Source of the DNA: Tolypocladium sp. Sup5 PDA-1
Taxonomy: Eukaryota; Ascomycota; Sordariomycetes; Hypocreales; Ophiocordycipitaceae
DNA: 64,000 nt
NCBI GenBank assembly: GCA_000750105.3
Contig: JPHH03000056.1
Location: forward strand, 62,001 to 126,000
Direction of reading: 5' to 3'
Notes under the pieces: generated by a model
The model's input: only the letters and a program-made list of their open reading frames with translations
Database searches by the model: none
Told to the model about the DNA's origin: nothing
Shown: positions 54,117 through 64,000 of the stretch, piece after piece
Position numbering within the stretch: the stretch's first letter is position 1
How the letters are laid out: each line of letters begins with the position of its first letter
Made by a program: the position numbers and the translations under genes

Positions 54117-57100
54117 GGTGAGTCGTTTCTGTCCAGTCGGCTCGCGCAATGGTTTGTGGTCAAATGAAGACAGTCTTTAAAGGCCAATTTTTTAGGCTTG
54201 ATGATTGCAAGTGAAGCAATGGGAAGTCGAAAGTCGGCGTGCGGCATCCAATTCGGGTATCATATTGCGGGGCTAGTCGCTCTTCACAGTGGGTGTAAGG
54301 CTCTGGCACAAGGAAGAACTTGTATGCTTTATTACTGAGAATCTAAGCTTAAGGAAAGACAGAAAGAGAGAACAAGAGCTATATATAGTCGTAGGCGCCG
54401 TGGGCACCGGGGTTGCCTGTGTGCCTGGCTGTATCACGCTTGTACGTATGATGCTCGCATCGTGACAGTGGGTATAATACGCACCTCTTCACAGACTCGC
54501 ACCTTCCTCGCACGTGTGGTTCTCTCTAGTCAGACGTTTGTGCGTTCATGGCGTTTTGAGAAAGAGCGACTGACGCTGCGAATGCGCTGATTGTGGGCGA
54601 GGGAGGTGACATTGATGCCCCCCGAAAGTGGTGTAGCGAGCACCTCATCTTTGCCACTCTACAACAGTCACTTGCGTGAAGAGCTTCAAGTATTAACGGG
54701 AGACTAATGGCTGCATAATACAAAATTTGTAACGAAAGATATTTAGCTCTTTCTGATTGCCATCTCAGGTGTTGAACCCGCCGCGCAGCACAAGCGAAAC
54801 GCTGGGTGTCGTTGAACTTGCCGAGTGTAGTTCTCAACTTCCACATGTTGTCACCGCTCGATGTTGGTACTCGATGTTAACTGCACTCGTCATCGAGGGA
54901 CCATGACCTATTTGCAATGAAATTTAGCTCCAGTCCGCTCCGGTCGTTCCTTTGACTCATTCCTTGGCACACATCAGCATACGGCAACACCGGACTTCGA
55001 GTCCGCGGGTATTTGCAGTGCCCCATTACACCTCGACTTGTAAGCTGTCCCCAGCGGCAGCGGCCCGCCTATAATTTGACAACCCTGAAACTCATATGCG
55101 GAAAGAGCATTCGATCCGGGGGTTCTGGAACATTTGTCCCCGGCGAGGTGCAACGGGCGGAGATGAGCTGCCCACGCGTGGGACTAGGTAGTTATTCTGG
55201 GTTTCGAAGTTAGAACCAGATCCACGGGCGGCGGGTTGCACCACGGACGGCCGTGCCCTCGCCCCGGTTCTGCTTGCCGGGGTGGTACAGGTGCACACAA
55301 ACCTCTCTTGCGACGCACAGCATAGCGACGTGCAGGATGCAGCGGCGTGCATATGCAGACCATGGGCGGCTGCTGGGGTGGTTGCCGCTGCTGATGTGAG
55401 CGCGGCACCTGATAGTGATATCTGGACTGTTTTACATGTATATTCCCCGATGAGGCTACAGGTAGGTAGTCGAGGTAGTCGATCGAATACTTTACGAGCC
55501 AGAAAGGCAGTTGGAACTGCAGCTTGATTGCTTACATATGTACCTTGAGAATTGAGTCAAGGGTAACAGCATCCATACGCCGAGTGCCGCAAGCTGCCGT
55601 GATGTAACACTCTGTGACTGTGGCTGAGCTGGGTAGGCATTACGAGGCCAGTACGAGTCTGTATACGAAGTACAGCAATTTTACTGCACATTCGTCGACT
55701 TGGTTCAGCTTCCAAGTCCTCGGGCTGTCTCTCCTGTCTGCACCGTCTGGGCTTGGTGCATATGGCGCTGGCGGAGTCCGGTGGAGCGAAGCTGTGACGG
55801 CGACATGTCAGAAATCGGGGAGAAGCAAATGGCTTATTTTAGCACATGAGACGAACAAGCGTGCTGTCCGGTGACGACGCAAAGGGGGGAATAGGAGAAC
55901 GGGAGGGTCTGGTGATGAGGGGTCCGGTGGCCATCTGGAGGAGAAGAGGGTGGGTTGGGCCGATGGCGTATGATTGCGATGGTAACGGGTCGCACGAGAT
56001 TGCAACACCGCGATCTCCATCAGGGCGGCACAGTGCGATCCGTGGAACCCAGATCACCAATCTGCAAGCATGATGGTGCATAGGCAGGTCGTCGTGCATC
56101 ATCGGGTCCAACAACTAGTCACGGAGCAGTCGGTAGCCGCAGTGGTGGTGTCGACGGCTCACCAGTGACCACCGGCACCAGCTCGCTGGAACCTGGAAGC
56201 AAAAAGGGGTCCTCGTGACAGGGGGACTCGCTGATGGATGCTGGCCAAGGCCCAACTGTGTGACCCGTCCCTTGGACCTTGGAGCCTCCCCCTGTCCGGG
56301 AGACGACGCCGCTGCCGAGCCAGGGTTCCGATTCGCCGGGCTGATGCCAGGAAACGGTGGCTCATTAATAACAACGGATCCATTCTGTTGCTCGCCCGAG
56401 TGACTGTCAAACAAGAAACGGAAAATCAAGACGAGAAACAAGACTCGTAGCTTGTTGGCGTGTGCAAGACAAAGAGACGAGCCTGTGGCAATGGGCTTGG
56501 ATCGGGCAAGTACGTGGCACCCGCCTCTTCAGGTAGGCCCGCGGGCCACGATCCCGTCATCCGGCAGCCCGACGGACGGGCCGCGGCGTGGCTGTGGGCA
56601 CGATTTCAGGAAGCGAGAGGCTTCGAACCCTGAGCCTTTCCAACACATCCACTTCTCCAGGGGGCCGACGAGAACGAGGCTAGCGAGCGGCGAGTTACAT
56701 CATGGCCCTGCGGCGCGCGCGCGTCTGCCATTCTGGCGAGATTAGAGGTGCTATTCTCGGCGTCATACTCGTACAGACAATGCTCCGTGCAGGCTACGAA
56801 GGGACCTGCGCCAGCGATGCGAACGTTAATCAGAGGCTCGGATCGCGGGCGCCCGCCTCATATTAAAGTGCCAATCTGGCACAGGCAGGGAGCCCGCAAG
56901 GGCGGTGTAAGTGTGATTAGGGTTTTGGTCATCGGGGGGTCCAACAGCCGCGCCGCAGGGTTGGAGGAGCGCGCCGTGATGACATCGTCGCGCAGGGGCG
57001 GTCGAGGCGGACAGGCCGGGGAGGCATCCAAGCTTGAAGGCCCGGAGCATCAGCCAAGAGGGAATCATCGAGGCAGGATGGTTCGCCAGGGCGCGGACCA

Positions 57101-59006
57101 CTGGCCGCTGGTGAAGCTGGCTGTCGTCGACGTCGATGTTCAACCCACGGCAGGGGACCAATGACCAGACCAGGGGCCTGCGGCGCATTGAGTTGGTAAT
57201 TGGGTTGGTTTATGCCGTGCCATGCCGTGAAGCAACTGTCCTGTCCTGCAGCTGCGTGACTCTTCTGTCCCTCCGTCCTTGGTACGATTGTAATTAATTG
57301 CTGGGCCCCGCGCTGTGAAGCTGTTTCAAGCCTCGCGAGCAGTCATCCGATGGATCATGGAGCGTGCGAGACAATGCGAGGGGGCCGTCATCGCAAATGA
57401 GCATTGCGAGGAAGCGTCTGTTGGTCCGCTCCTTGGTGTAATGAGGCGGCTGGGCTTAGATGCTTTGGCGGCTGTCATTAGACTCGCGTGCCTTGCAGGC
57501 TCGCACTGACTGCACATCATCGTCAGTTCGTGGCGCCTGTTTGTTCTGGAGATGTGCTTTTCTGTGGAGGCTCGGGCCTGTGGATGGCTTGCGGTGGCAG
57601 ATTTGTGCTACTGCCTGCTGGTCTCGCAGCAGCGCGCACCGAGCCGCGGCCCTGGTTTTCCTTCTTACAGTTTGCTCGCCTGGCAGATGATGATGCAGAG
57701 TCTGCCGTCGACAGCACCGAATAAGCTCGTCAACCAAGATTCGCGGCTCGCCCGACTGACGGGAGGACACCATCTCGGGACGGCCCATTCGCACTGTGAC
57801 TTCAACCCTCCCCCCCCTTTAGCGCAGGCGTGTGTGGTGCGAGGACGCACCTGAGCCATGGCGACCAGAAGCGGCCCCGCCCGCAGGCCGTTGTTTTGTG
57901 CGCGCTCCAGGTACCCCTCGCGCCGAGTCTACGCCTAAAGGTACATACACGCCTGGGTCGCCATGGCCTCGAGGTTCTGCTGTTCCAGCTAGGCAGGGTC
58001 CCACAGTCTAGGGTTGCGCGAGATTGCACTGTATGGGCAGAGTCCACAGCGAGGGGAAAATCCTGCCCTCTGGCCACCCCATTTGCCCAGAAGCTGGGTG
58101 GAGGCCCATCCATTCCCATCCATCCATCCCGTCTGCTTTTTTTATTTACCACGGCGGCCTCGTCTCTCCCCCAACCTCACCCTCATCAGCAGCAGCAGCC
58201 GCAGCCACAGCTGACCTTTTTTCTTCCTCTCCTCTCCCTCTCCTCTTCTCTCCCCTCCCCTCCCTCCGCTTCCGTCCGTCCCGCCGCCGCCGACGCTCCC
58301 ACGACGACGACGACGACGACGACGACCAGACGACGAGACGAACAACAACGCACCTCGCGAGTCGTGCGCCCGTCACGCCTGAACCTCCCTCCTCTGCGGC
58401 CAGCTATTGGTAGGCGCAGCCCCCGAGCCCACGCTACAACGCCACCGGGCCGCATCTCATCGTCCACTGAGCTGCCTCCCCACGGCCTCTGCCATCCCGT
58501 CCTCCTTGTCGAATCCTCACCGTTGGCTGAAAGCTGTCGCCGCCAGCCTGGACTATCGCCTGCACTGTCACGACAGGCCAGGACGAGAGTCATCCGACCG
58601 CTCCAGCTCCATCGTAGCCCGCAGCTGCTAGCGAGCTTCGACCTCTTTGTCGATCGCCAGGGGCGAGCAGCATCCGCCGACCCTTTTCCCCATCGCTGCT
58701 CCATCGCCGGCATCGCTATTAAACCAGGCTACCCAGCCAGTCCTGCGTTCGCCCATTTCGTCCCGTGTCCTGCTCTGTGCTACGACAAGCGCAAGGCACT
58801 CGCTGACGCCGCGTGTCTTTGACCGCCAACATCTCGGTGTCATCGACGGCATCGTGAGGCTGCTGACGTTGCAGAACCTCGTTGATCAGTCGACGTGTTC
58901 CTGCACCCATCCCCCCTTCAACCCCCAGAACCAGCCCCAAGCACCGATCGGGTGGCCTGCTGTATAGAAACAGCAGCTGTTCACGCCGCGGGTGCTTTTC
59001 GCAAAG
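54117..59006. other. 4.9-kb spacer and long leader of the RRM gene
   Basis: No intact gene is supported from 54117 to about 58100. Many overlapping GC-rich frames exist on both strands, none with a motif. The last 800 bp is probably promoter and 5' untranslated leader of the gene at 59007. Confidence 0.4.
58215..58326 (+). promoter_or_regulatory. Pyrimidine tract and (ACG)n run upstream of the RRM gene
   Basis: 58215-58267 is an uninterrupted 53-nt run of C and T, followed at 58301-58326 by nine ACG/ACC units. CT tracts of this sort commonly mark transcription start regions of highly expressed fungal genes. It lies about 700 bp before ATG 59007, so a long leader is implied if it is the core promoter. 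Confidence 0.45.
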
Positions 59007-60931
59007 ATGAGCGAACAACCCCATGACATGGGTTATCTGGACTATCCCACACCCGCCAACCGCTCCCCGAACTCGTCAAGACAAAACTATGGCGCCGCAT
59101 TCGGAAACGGGTTGTCGCTGCCCCGACAGGCGCACCGGCCGTTCGATGGCCCTCTGGGCGCGTCAGGTCTCTACCCTACCGATCGGATAGGCGGCGGCTT
59201 CAACCCCCGGGCCATGGACAACATGGGTGGTGCCGGCGGAGTACCCGGCGGCTACATGCTGGACAACGGCCAGGCGTGGAACTATGGCAATGCCGGAGTC
59301 GCTACCGTCAACGGCGCTGTGCATGGGCCGAACCGCCAGAGAAGCGTGAACCGACGCGCTGCCCTCCCTCAGGTGCGTTGGGTCGGTGACATGGACCCTG
59401 GATCAAGCTGACCCCTGTCTTACAGAATTGGACCGAGCACGGTGGCATGAGCATGCCCAACAACCTTCAGCCCTTTCCCGGTGGCCTCAACGGGGGCCAC
59501 GTCTCCAACGGGGGCCTCCGCGTTGACCAGGGCCAGTCGCACACGTCCCCGGATCTTCGGTCGACCGCCTCTGATGGCGATCAGCTCATCCCCACCGCCA
59601 TTGTGATCAAGAATATCCCTTTTGCCGTGCGCAAGGAGACGCTGGCATCCATCATGCTCGACATGAATCTCCCTCAGCCGTACGCCTTCAACTACCACTT
59701 CGACAACGGCGTCTTCCGTGGCCTCGCCTTTGCCAATTTCCAGTCCGCCGAGGACACTAGGGTCGTCATTGACGCGATGAATGGCATGGACGTCCACGGC
59801 CGAAAGCTCCGTGTCGAGTACAAGAAGATGCTTCCCGAAGCGGAGAGGGAGCGAATTGAGCGTGAGAAGCGTGAGAGACGCGGACAGCTCGAAGAACAGC
59901 ACCGGGCACCCATGCTGCACCAGCAGAGCTCCATGCAGTCCCTTGGCGGCATGTCTCAGACGCAGCAAAGGGGCCCAACTCCTCACCTAGGTAAGCTTCT
60001 CGTGGTGCGAACATGTCAGGACTTTGCTAACGTTGCAGTGTCTGCAGGAGATTGCGATCTCAACGACCCCCAGACGCTCGAATTCTACACGGAGCTGGTC
60101 ATGTTCAAGCGAGATGACTCGCGCGAGATCCTCGTCTTCCCTCCCAGCATTGCCCCGGAGCATCGACGCTCGATTCATATTCTTGCGCACCACATGGGCC
60201 TCGAGCACCAGTCCATTGGCGAGGCCGACTCTCGGCAGCTCACTGTCCTCAAGCGACAGCAGCCCTCGCCGACTGCCAACGTGCAGAACGTGGCGGCCAA
60301 CAGCTTGGATATGCACAAGCGAGGACTGAGCAGGGCGGCGACGTTTGACTTTGCCGCCGACAACTCTCGAGCCGCAAGCAGCAACTATGCTCACATGATG
60401 GGTCGCCAGGGCCCAACGCTCGAGCTCCCCGGCAGCCCCGATGGCAGTGGCATTCCCAACAACCTGCGCGCGGCCAAGAGCTTTGCCGATCTGCGCTCCT
60501 TCACCCCGAGCCCCTCCCAGGCGTCGTCGAGCTACCTGGCCGCTGGTGCTGGCATGAACAGCATGGGCCCCGGGTCGACGGCCAGATTCGGAGACTACAT
60601 GTCCAACGTCCAGCCTGGCCACCCGGGCAGCTCTGGAACACCGGGCCCGAAGAACGACAATGGCCTGGTGGCCGGTCTCGGCGGTCTCAACCTCAGCCCC
60701 TACGACCCCAACGCCCTGCAAGCCCAGTCTCGCAACGCCCCCGGCGCCATCGGCAGCCAGAGGCCCGGTGCGGCCAGCGGCAACGCCAAGACTGCCCCGG
60801 AGAGGCAGCCCCGCGGCCCCGAGTGGGAGTCGTCTGCCGGATTCGGCGGCCGGGGCAGGACCAACGGCCACATGCAGCGCGGAAGTGGTATGAGAACGGG
60901 TCCGAGCAGGTCGAACCATCACCATGGCTAA
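59007..60931 (+). CDS. Pin4/Cip-like RNA-binding protein (RRM and R3H)
   Basis: Exons 59007-59372, 59426-59990 and 60039-60931 (introns of 53 and 48 nt) give about 607 aa. An RRM spans about residues 170-250: TAIVIKNIPFAVRKETL (RNP2-like), then FRGLAFANF (RNP1-like) and HGRKLRVEYKK. A charged helix follows, then an R3H domain with RRSIHILAHHMGLEHQSIG at about 335-353. The C-terminal half is Gly/Ser/Pro/Asn-rich and ends in RSNHHHG. This layout is that of S. pombe Cip1/Cip2 and S. cerevisiae Pin4, which bind mRNA and modulate stress and cell-cycle transcripts. Intron 2 lies just before the R3H domain. Confidence 0.92.
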
Positions 60932-62797
60932 TTGCTTGCTACAGACTCCTCTGACAATGGCGCCCGCGTAGCTCCGAGCTCCAGCGGTGCCGCGAGGTAC
61001 CACTGAGGTTACTGCGGTGCCTTTGCCTGTTGACACTTGCAGAGGTGGGCTCCACGGACCCACGCCTGCAGTGTCCTCGGGTGCCCTTGGCTTGGGATCA
61101 GATGCAGCCGCAGTGCCTCGCGCACGGCAGCTGCCATCGACACATTTGCTTTTAACGACTTGTAATAAGAAATTGCTCCGCGACGAGCGGCACCACGGTG
61201 GCCGGTTTGTCCGGAGCGGCCGCACATAGTCACCTCGATTTTGACGATGTTGCTGGCGGGCTGAGATTGGCGGTCGTAGTGCTAGACCACTCTTCTCCAG
61301 CCCCCCGGCCTTTGATGATGACGCCAGCCCGATGAAGTATGGGAGATGGATCAGGATACAGCATTTCTTCAACACATGGGCGACCATTTATGAAAGATGA
61401 CGACTCGCTTTCAAACAAACGCAACCCTCCCCCCGGGGAACACCTCGAATGTACCATCCGACAAGGTCTATGATCATTGCTTGACGATTACGACGTTTTT
61501 TTACGACCTCACGTCTAGACAGCCGCACCCGACTTCTCCTCGTCATGCTGCTCGGCGCACCAGCAGTGGAGGGAGTTGCTCGGGCGATGAGCACGAGCAT
61601 TATACCCGATAATACCCCTGTCTGGGCGTCCAGATATGACGTTGACGATGACGACTGGGACTCGTCCTCTTGCTTGTGTTTTTGGCGAGGGGCGGGCTCG
61701 AACGCGATTGCGGCGAATGCGTTGGAATGATGAAGGAGCGGAAGCATACTTAACTGTTGACGGGAAGCTGCAATGACGAAAAAAGAAAAGGCTGATTTGA
61801 TGCGCTGTGTTGCTTGTATTGCCTGGCCGTTGTCGCGCTCCTTTGTTGGTTGATGCGAGGCCAAGTGGCCGCAGTATCCTGGCGAGGAGGAGAGCATCTA
61901 CACACCAGCCGGAGGTCTGCGGCGTTGGATGGCAGCATTTGGCAGTTGCTTTGGATATCGTTGGTTCTGTAATGCGGTTGTCGCCTGCGAGGGATGGGTG
62001 TAGTCTGAGGAACGAAGGAGAGGTGGAGGTGCATACAGACACATGAGGTTCTTGGACAAGTGGGAGGAGGGCAGATGTCTGTTCTGGGATGCTGCTCATG
62101 TGGATGATGCAGGAGAGCTGGAGCGAGGTGGAGGCGCAGGGTATAGCCTTGCCATGTACAGCAGCATGTTTTTGAGTTGACGCGAAATAATAGCACGGGC
62201 TTGTTTGGACTCTGGTTCGTGTGAGCTGATGCAACACGTCGCGGAGGCTCTCTGGGTACCTCGGTTGGCAGACGAGAAGTCACGGTGAGAAGTCTTGGCC
62301 TCGGGTATCCATGCCGTCGGCGTTGAATAGAGCTCGCGGCTTGTGGACCATGTGGGTTTCTTGCATGTTGGTGACAAAGTTGACGATGGTTAAGAGTCTC
62401 GGCAGTTGGTGTAAGTGGAGGAGTCGGGGTGCAGACAAGCCGCAGATGACAAAGCTGCAGGACGAGGTGAGGCAAGGTGTGGAGAGCCACGGTGGAGGAG
62501 TCGGCACGGAGAGACATCGCGGCTGACAAAGCGATGGCGTGGCCGTTGCACATGTGGAGTAACGTCGTGAACGGCGCCCGATGGGTGTCGTGTGAGTTTC
62601 ATGGACGTTAACGGGCCTGATGAACGACGGCGGCCATTTTACGGAGCACTGTTGAAAAAAAGAATTCCAGTAACACAGATCTGTGGGGTGTTGCTTTTCC
62701 AACTACAAGTATAAAGCAGCAGCGCAACCCGATGAGCTCCCTCTGGCAGTCCGTCGCACGCCTCGGCCGCAGCGAGCAGACACAGCGACAGACGACC
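60932..62797. other. Intergenic, no supported gene
   Basis: Minus-strand frames at 61388-62702 are long but have a Pro/Thr/His/Ser composition typical of antisense GC-rich DNA and no motif. The last 100 bp before 62798 is the leader of the dehydrogenase gene. Confidence 0.4.
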
Positions 62798-64000
62798 ATG
62801 GCGCCGCCGCCCGAGAAGATGAGGCAGTGGACCACGGCCATGGACGGCGTGGACAAGCTGGCGCTGGGGGAGGTGGACGTGCCGAAGATGGGGGAGGGGG
62901 AGGTGTTGGTCAAGGTGCTGGCCGTGAGCCTGAATTACCGGGACGTGGAGGGTGAGCCTCCTTTTCGCTTCCCGCTTTCTCACCCCCTTCTTGTTTTTGT
63001 CTTTCTGTTTCTCGTCATGTTTATTCTCGACTATGGAGACAAAGCGAAGAGACTGACGACGGCAGTCTGCTCCGGGCAATACGACCACGCCCCCTCCCTC
63101 CTCTCCCCCGGCGAGCCCATCGTCCCCTGCTCCGACATGTGCGGGCTCGTCGTCGCCGGCGACTCGCCCCGGTTCCCGCCCGGCGCGCGCGTGCTCTCCG
63201 TCTTCCTGCAGTCCCACCTCGCCGGCCCCGTCCGGGAGGACGACCTGGCCTCCGGGCTGGGCTACCCGCTGCCCGGCGTGCTGGCCGAGTACCGCGTCCT
63301 GCGCGCCGAGGCGCTCGTCGCCGCGCCGGCGCACCTGACCGACGCCGAGGCGAGCTGCCTGCCGGTCGCGGGCGTCACCGCGTGGACGAGCCTGAACTGG
63401 ATGCGGCCCCTCGGGCGGCACGTCGGCACCCTGCCCGCCGGGGACAACGCCGCCAAGACGGTCCTCCTGCAGGGCACCGGCGGCGTCGCCATCGCCGGCC
63501 TGCAGATCGCCCACGCCGCCGGCTTCAAGACCATCATCACCTCCTCCTCGGACGAGAAGCTCCGGCGCGCGCGCGACGAGCTCGGCGCCGACGCGGGCAT
63601 CAACTACCGGACCCACTGGGAATGGGCCGAGCCGGTCATGGCCGCCACCGGCGGGCGCGGCGCCGACATCGTCTTCGAGACGGGCGGCGCGCGCACCCTC
63701 CGCAAGAGCTTCGACGCCGTGGCGTTTGGCGGCGTCATCAACTGCATCGGCTACCTCTCCGGCAAGCACGACGACGACTCGGACGGGAAGACGCCGCGGC
63801 TGCACCGGCTCAACGTCAATGTCCTGGCTTTGCGGCGCAGCGTCACGCTGCGCGGCATCATCAATGGCGGCAAGGACCGGTTCGAGGAGATGGTGGGCTT
63901 CTACGCGGAAAAGGGGCTGAAGCCCGTCGTGGGCAAGACGTTTGCGTTTGGGGAGGCGAAGGAGGCGTTGGGGTACTTGCAAAAGGGGGAGCACTTTGGC
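62798..64000 (+). CDS. Zinc-type alcohol dehydrogenase/quinone oxidoreductase-like (3' partial)
   Basis: Exon 1 (62798-62951) and exon 2 (63066 onward, running off the window) are joined by a 114-nt intron and read about 362 residues. The N-terminal GroES-like part has EVLVKVLAVSLNYRDVE, a GQYDH motif and VPCSDMCGLVVA. The nucleotide-binding part has GVTAWTSLNW, LLQGTGGVAIAGLQIAHAAG and SSDEKLRRARDELGADAGINY, then VFETGG. This is the medium-chain dehydrogenase family using NAD(P)H. The catalytic-zinc ligands are not obvious, so a zinc-less reductase of the quinone oxidoreductase type is likely. The substrate is unknown. Confidence 0.9.
   Translation, partial: MAPPPEKMRQWTTAMDGVDKLALGEVDVPKMGEGEVLVKVLAVSLNYRDVEGEPPFRFPLSHPLLVFVFLFLVMFILDYGDKAKRLTTAVCSGQYDHAPSLLSPGEPIVPCSDMCGLVVAGDSPRFPPGARVLSVFLQSHLAGPVREDDLASGLGYPLPGVLAEYRVLRAEALVAAPAHLTDAEASCLPVAGVTAWTSLNWMRPLGRHVGTLPAGDNAAKTVLLQGTGGVAIAGLQIAHAAGFKTIITSSSDEKLRRARDELGADAGINYRTHWEWAEPVMAATGGRGADIVFETGGARTLRKSFDAVAFGGVINCIGYLSGKHDDDSDGKTPRLHRLNVNVLALRRSVTLRGIINGGKDRFEEMVGFYAEKGLKPVVGKTFAFGEAKEALGYLQKGEHFG

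Noticed and set aside
56590..56700. tRNA-like B box (GGTTCGAAGCC on the minus strand)
   Set aside because: The T stem does not pair beyond three bases and no A box or acceptor stem was found at the right distance.
57830..58822. 330-codon plus-strand frame
   Set aside because: It spans the pyrimidine tract and ACG run. Its Ser/Pro/Thr/Arg composition follows from the base bias, and no homology is apparent.
59987..61387. 466-codon minus-strand open frame
   Set aside because: It is antisense to the third exon of the RRM-R3H gene. It is Arg/Ala/Gly-rich with no recognisable domain.
61750..62553. 267-codon minus-strand frame
   Set aside because: It is Pro/His/Thr-rich with no motif. Overlapping frames of similar quality exist in the other phases.

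Overview
The window looks like nuclear DNA of a filamentous ascomycete, probably a Sordariomycete and perhaps Hypocreales. The evidence is short introns (42-142 nt, one of 399 nt) with GT-AG ends and CTAAC/CTGAC branch points, conserved fungal housekeeping genes (Hlj1-type J protein, histone H2A.Z, MINDY deubiquitinase, Pin4/Cip-like RRM-R3H protein, S28 peptidase), and transposon relics carrying CpA-to-TpA changes typical of repeat-induced point mutation (RIP). No ribosomal or transfer RNA gene was recognised. The species cannot be fixed from sequence reading alone.

Layout. 1-7.6 kb: 3' part of an Hlj1-like gene, a hypothetical membrane protein, an aminoglycoside-phosphotransferase-like kinase, then relics of a gypsy-type reverse transcriptase and of a second kinase. 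8.3-22.4 kb: the most interesting region. A seven-exon killer-toxin-like chitinase (LysM, LysM, CBM18, GH18, hydrophobic C-terminal extension) is divergent from an orphan secreted protein. An F-box/ankyrin protein, a triple-LysM protein with two tandem beta-sandwich-like modules, and a broken small secreted protein gene follow. 22.4-27.4 kb: gene-poor, with a dispersed repeat, a candidate MITE with about 32-bp inverted termini, and a C2H2 zinc-finger gene. 27.4-43 kb: gene-dense. It holds a siderophore-type MFS transporter, a nucleoside-phosphorylase/ubiquitin-like/zinc-site fusion, MINDY, a steroid 5-alpha-reductase-like enzyme, a DUF7730-type gene with a GC-AG intron and a tandemly duplicated 3' end, a small hypothetical gene and an S28 peptidase. 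43-59 kb: mostly gene-poor, with H2A.Z, a decayed family member and a frameshifted gene. 59-64 kb: RRM-R3H protein and the 5' part of a zinc-type alcohol dehydrogenase.

How the genes may work together. The chitinase, its divergent secreted neighbour and the LysM protein are all predicted to be exported, and two of the three bind chitin. By analogy with the alpha/beta chitinase subunit of Kluyveromyces lactis zymocin, which docks on chitin and delivers a separate gamma subunit, the orphan secreted protein is a candidate passenger or partner. This is inference: no similarity of the orphan to any known toxin was recognised. The remaining genes appear to be independent housekeeping or accessory genes.

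Exon boundaries were worked out by hand from splice signals and reading-frame continuity. They should be treated as models.
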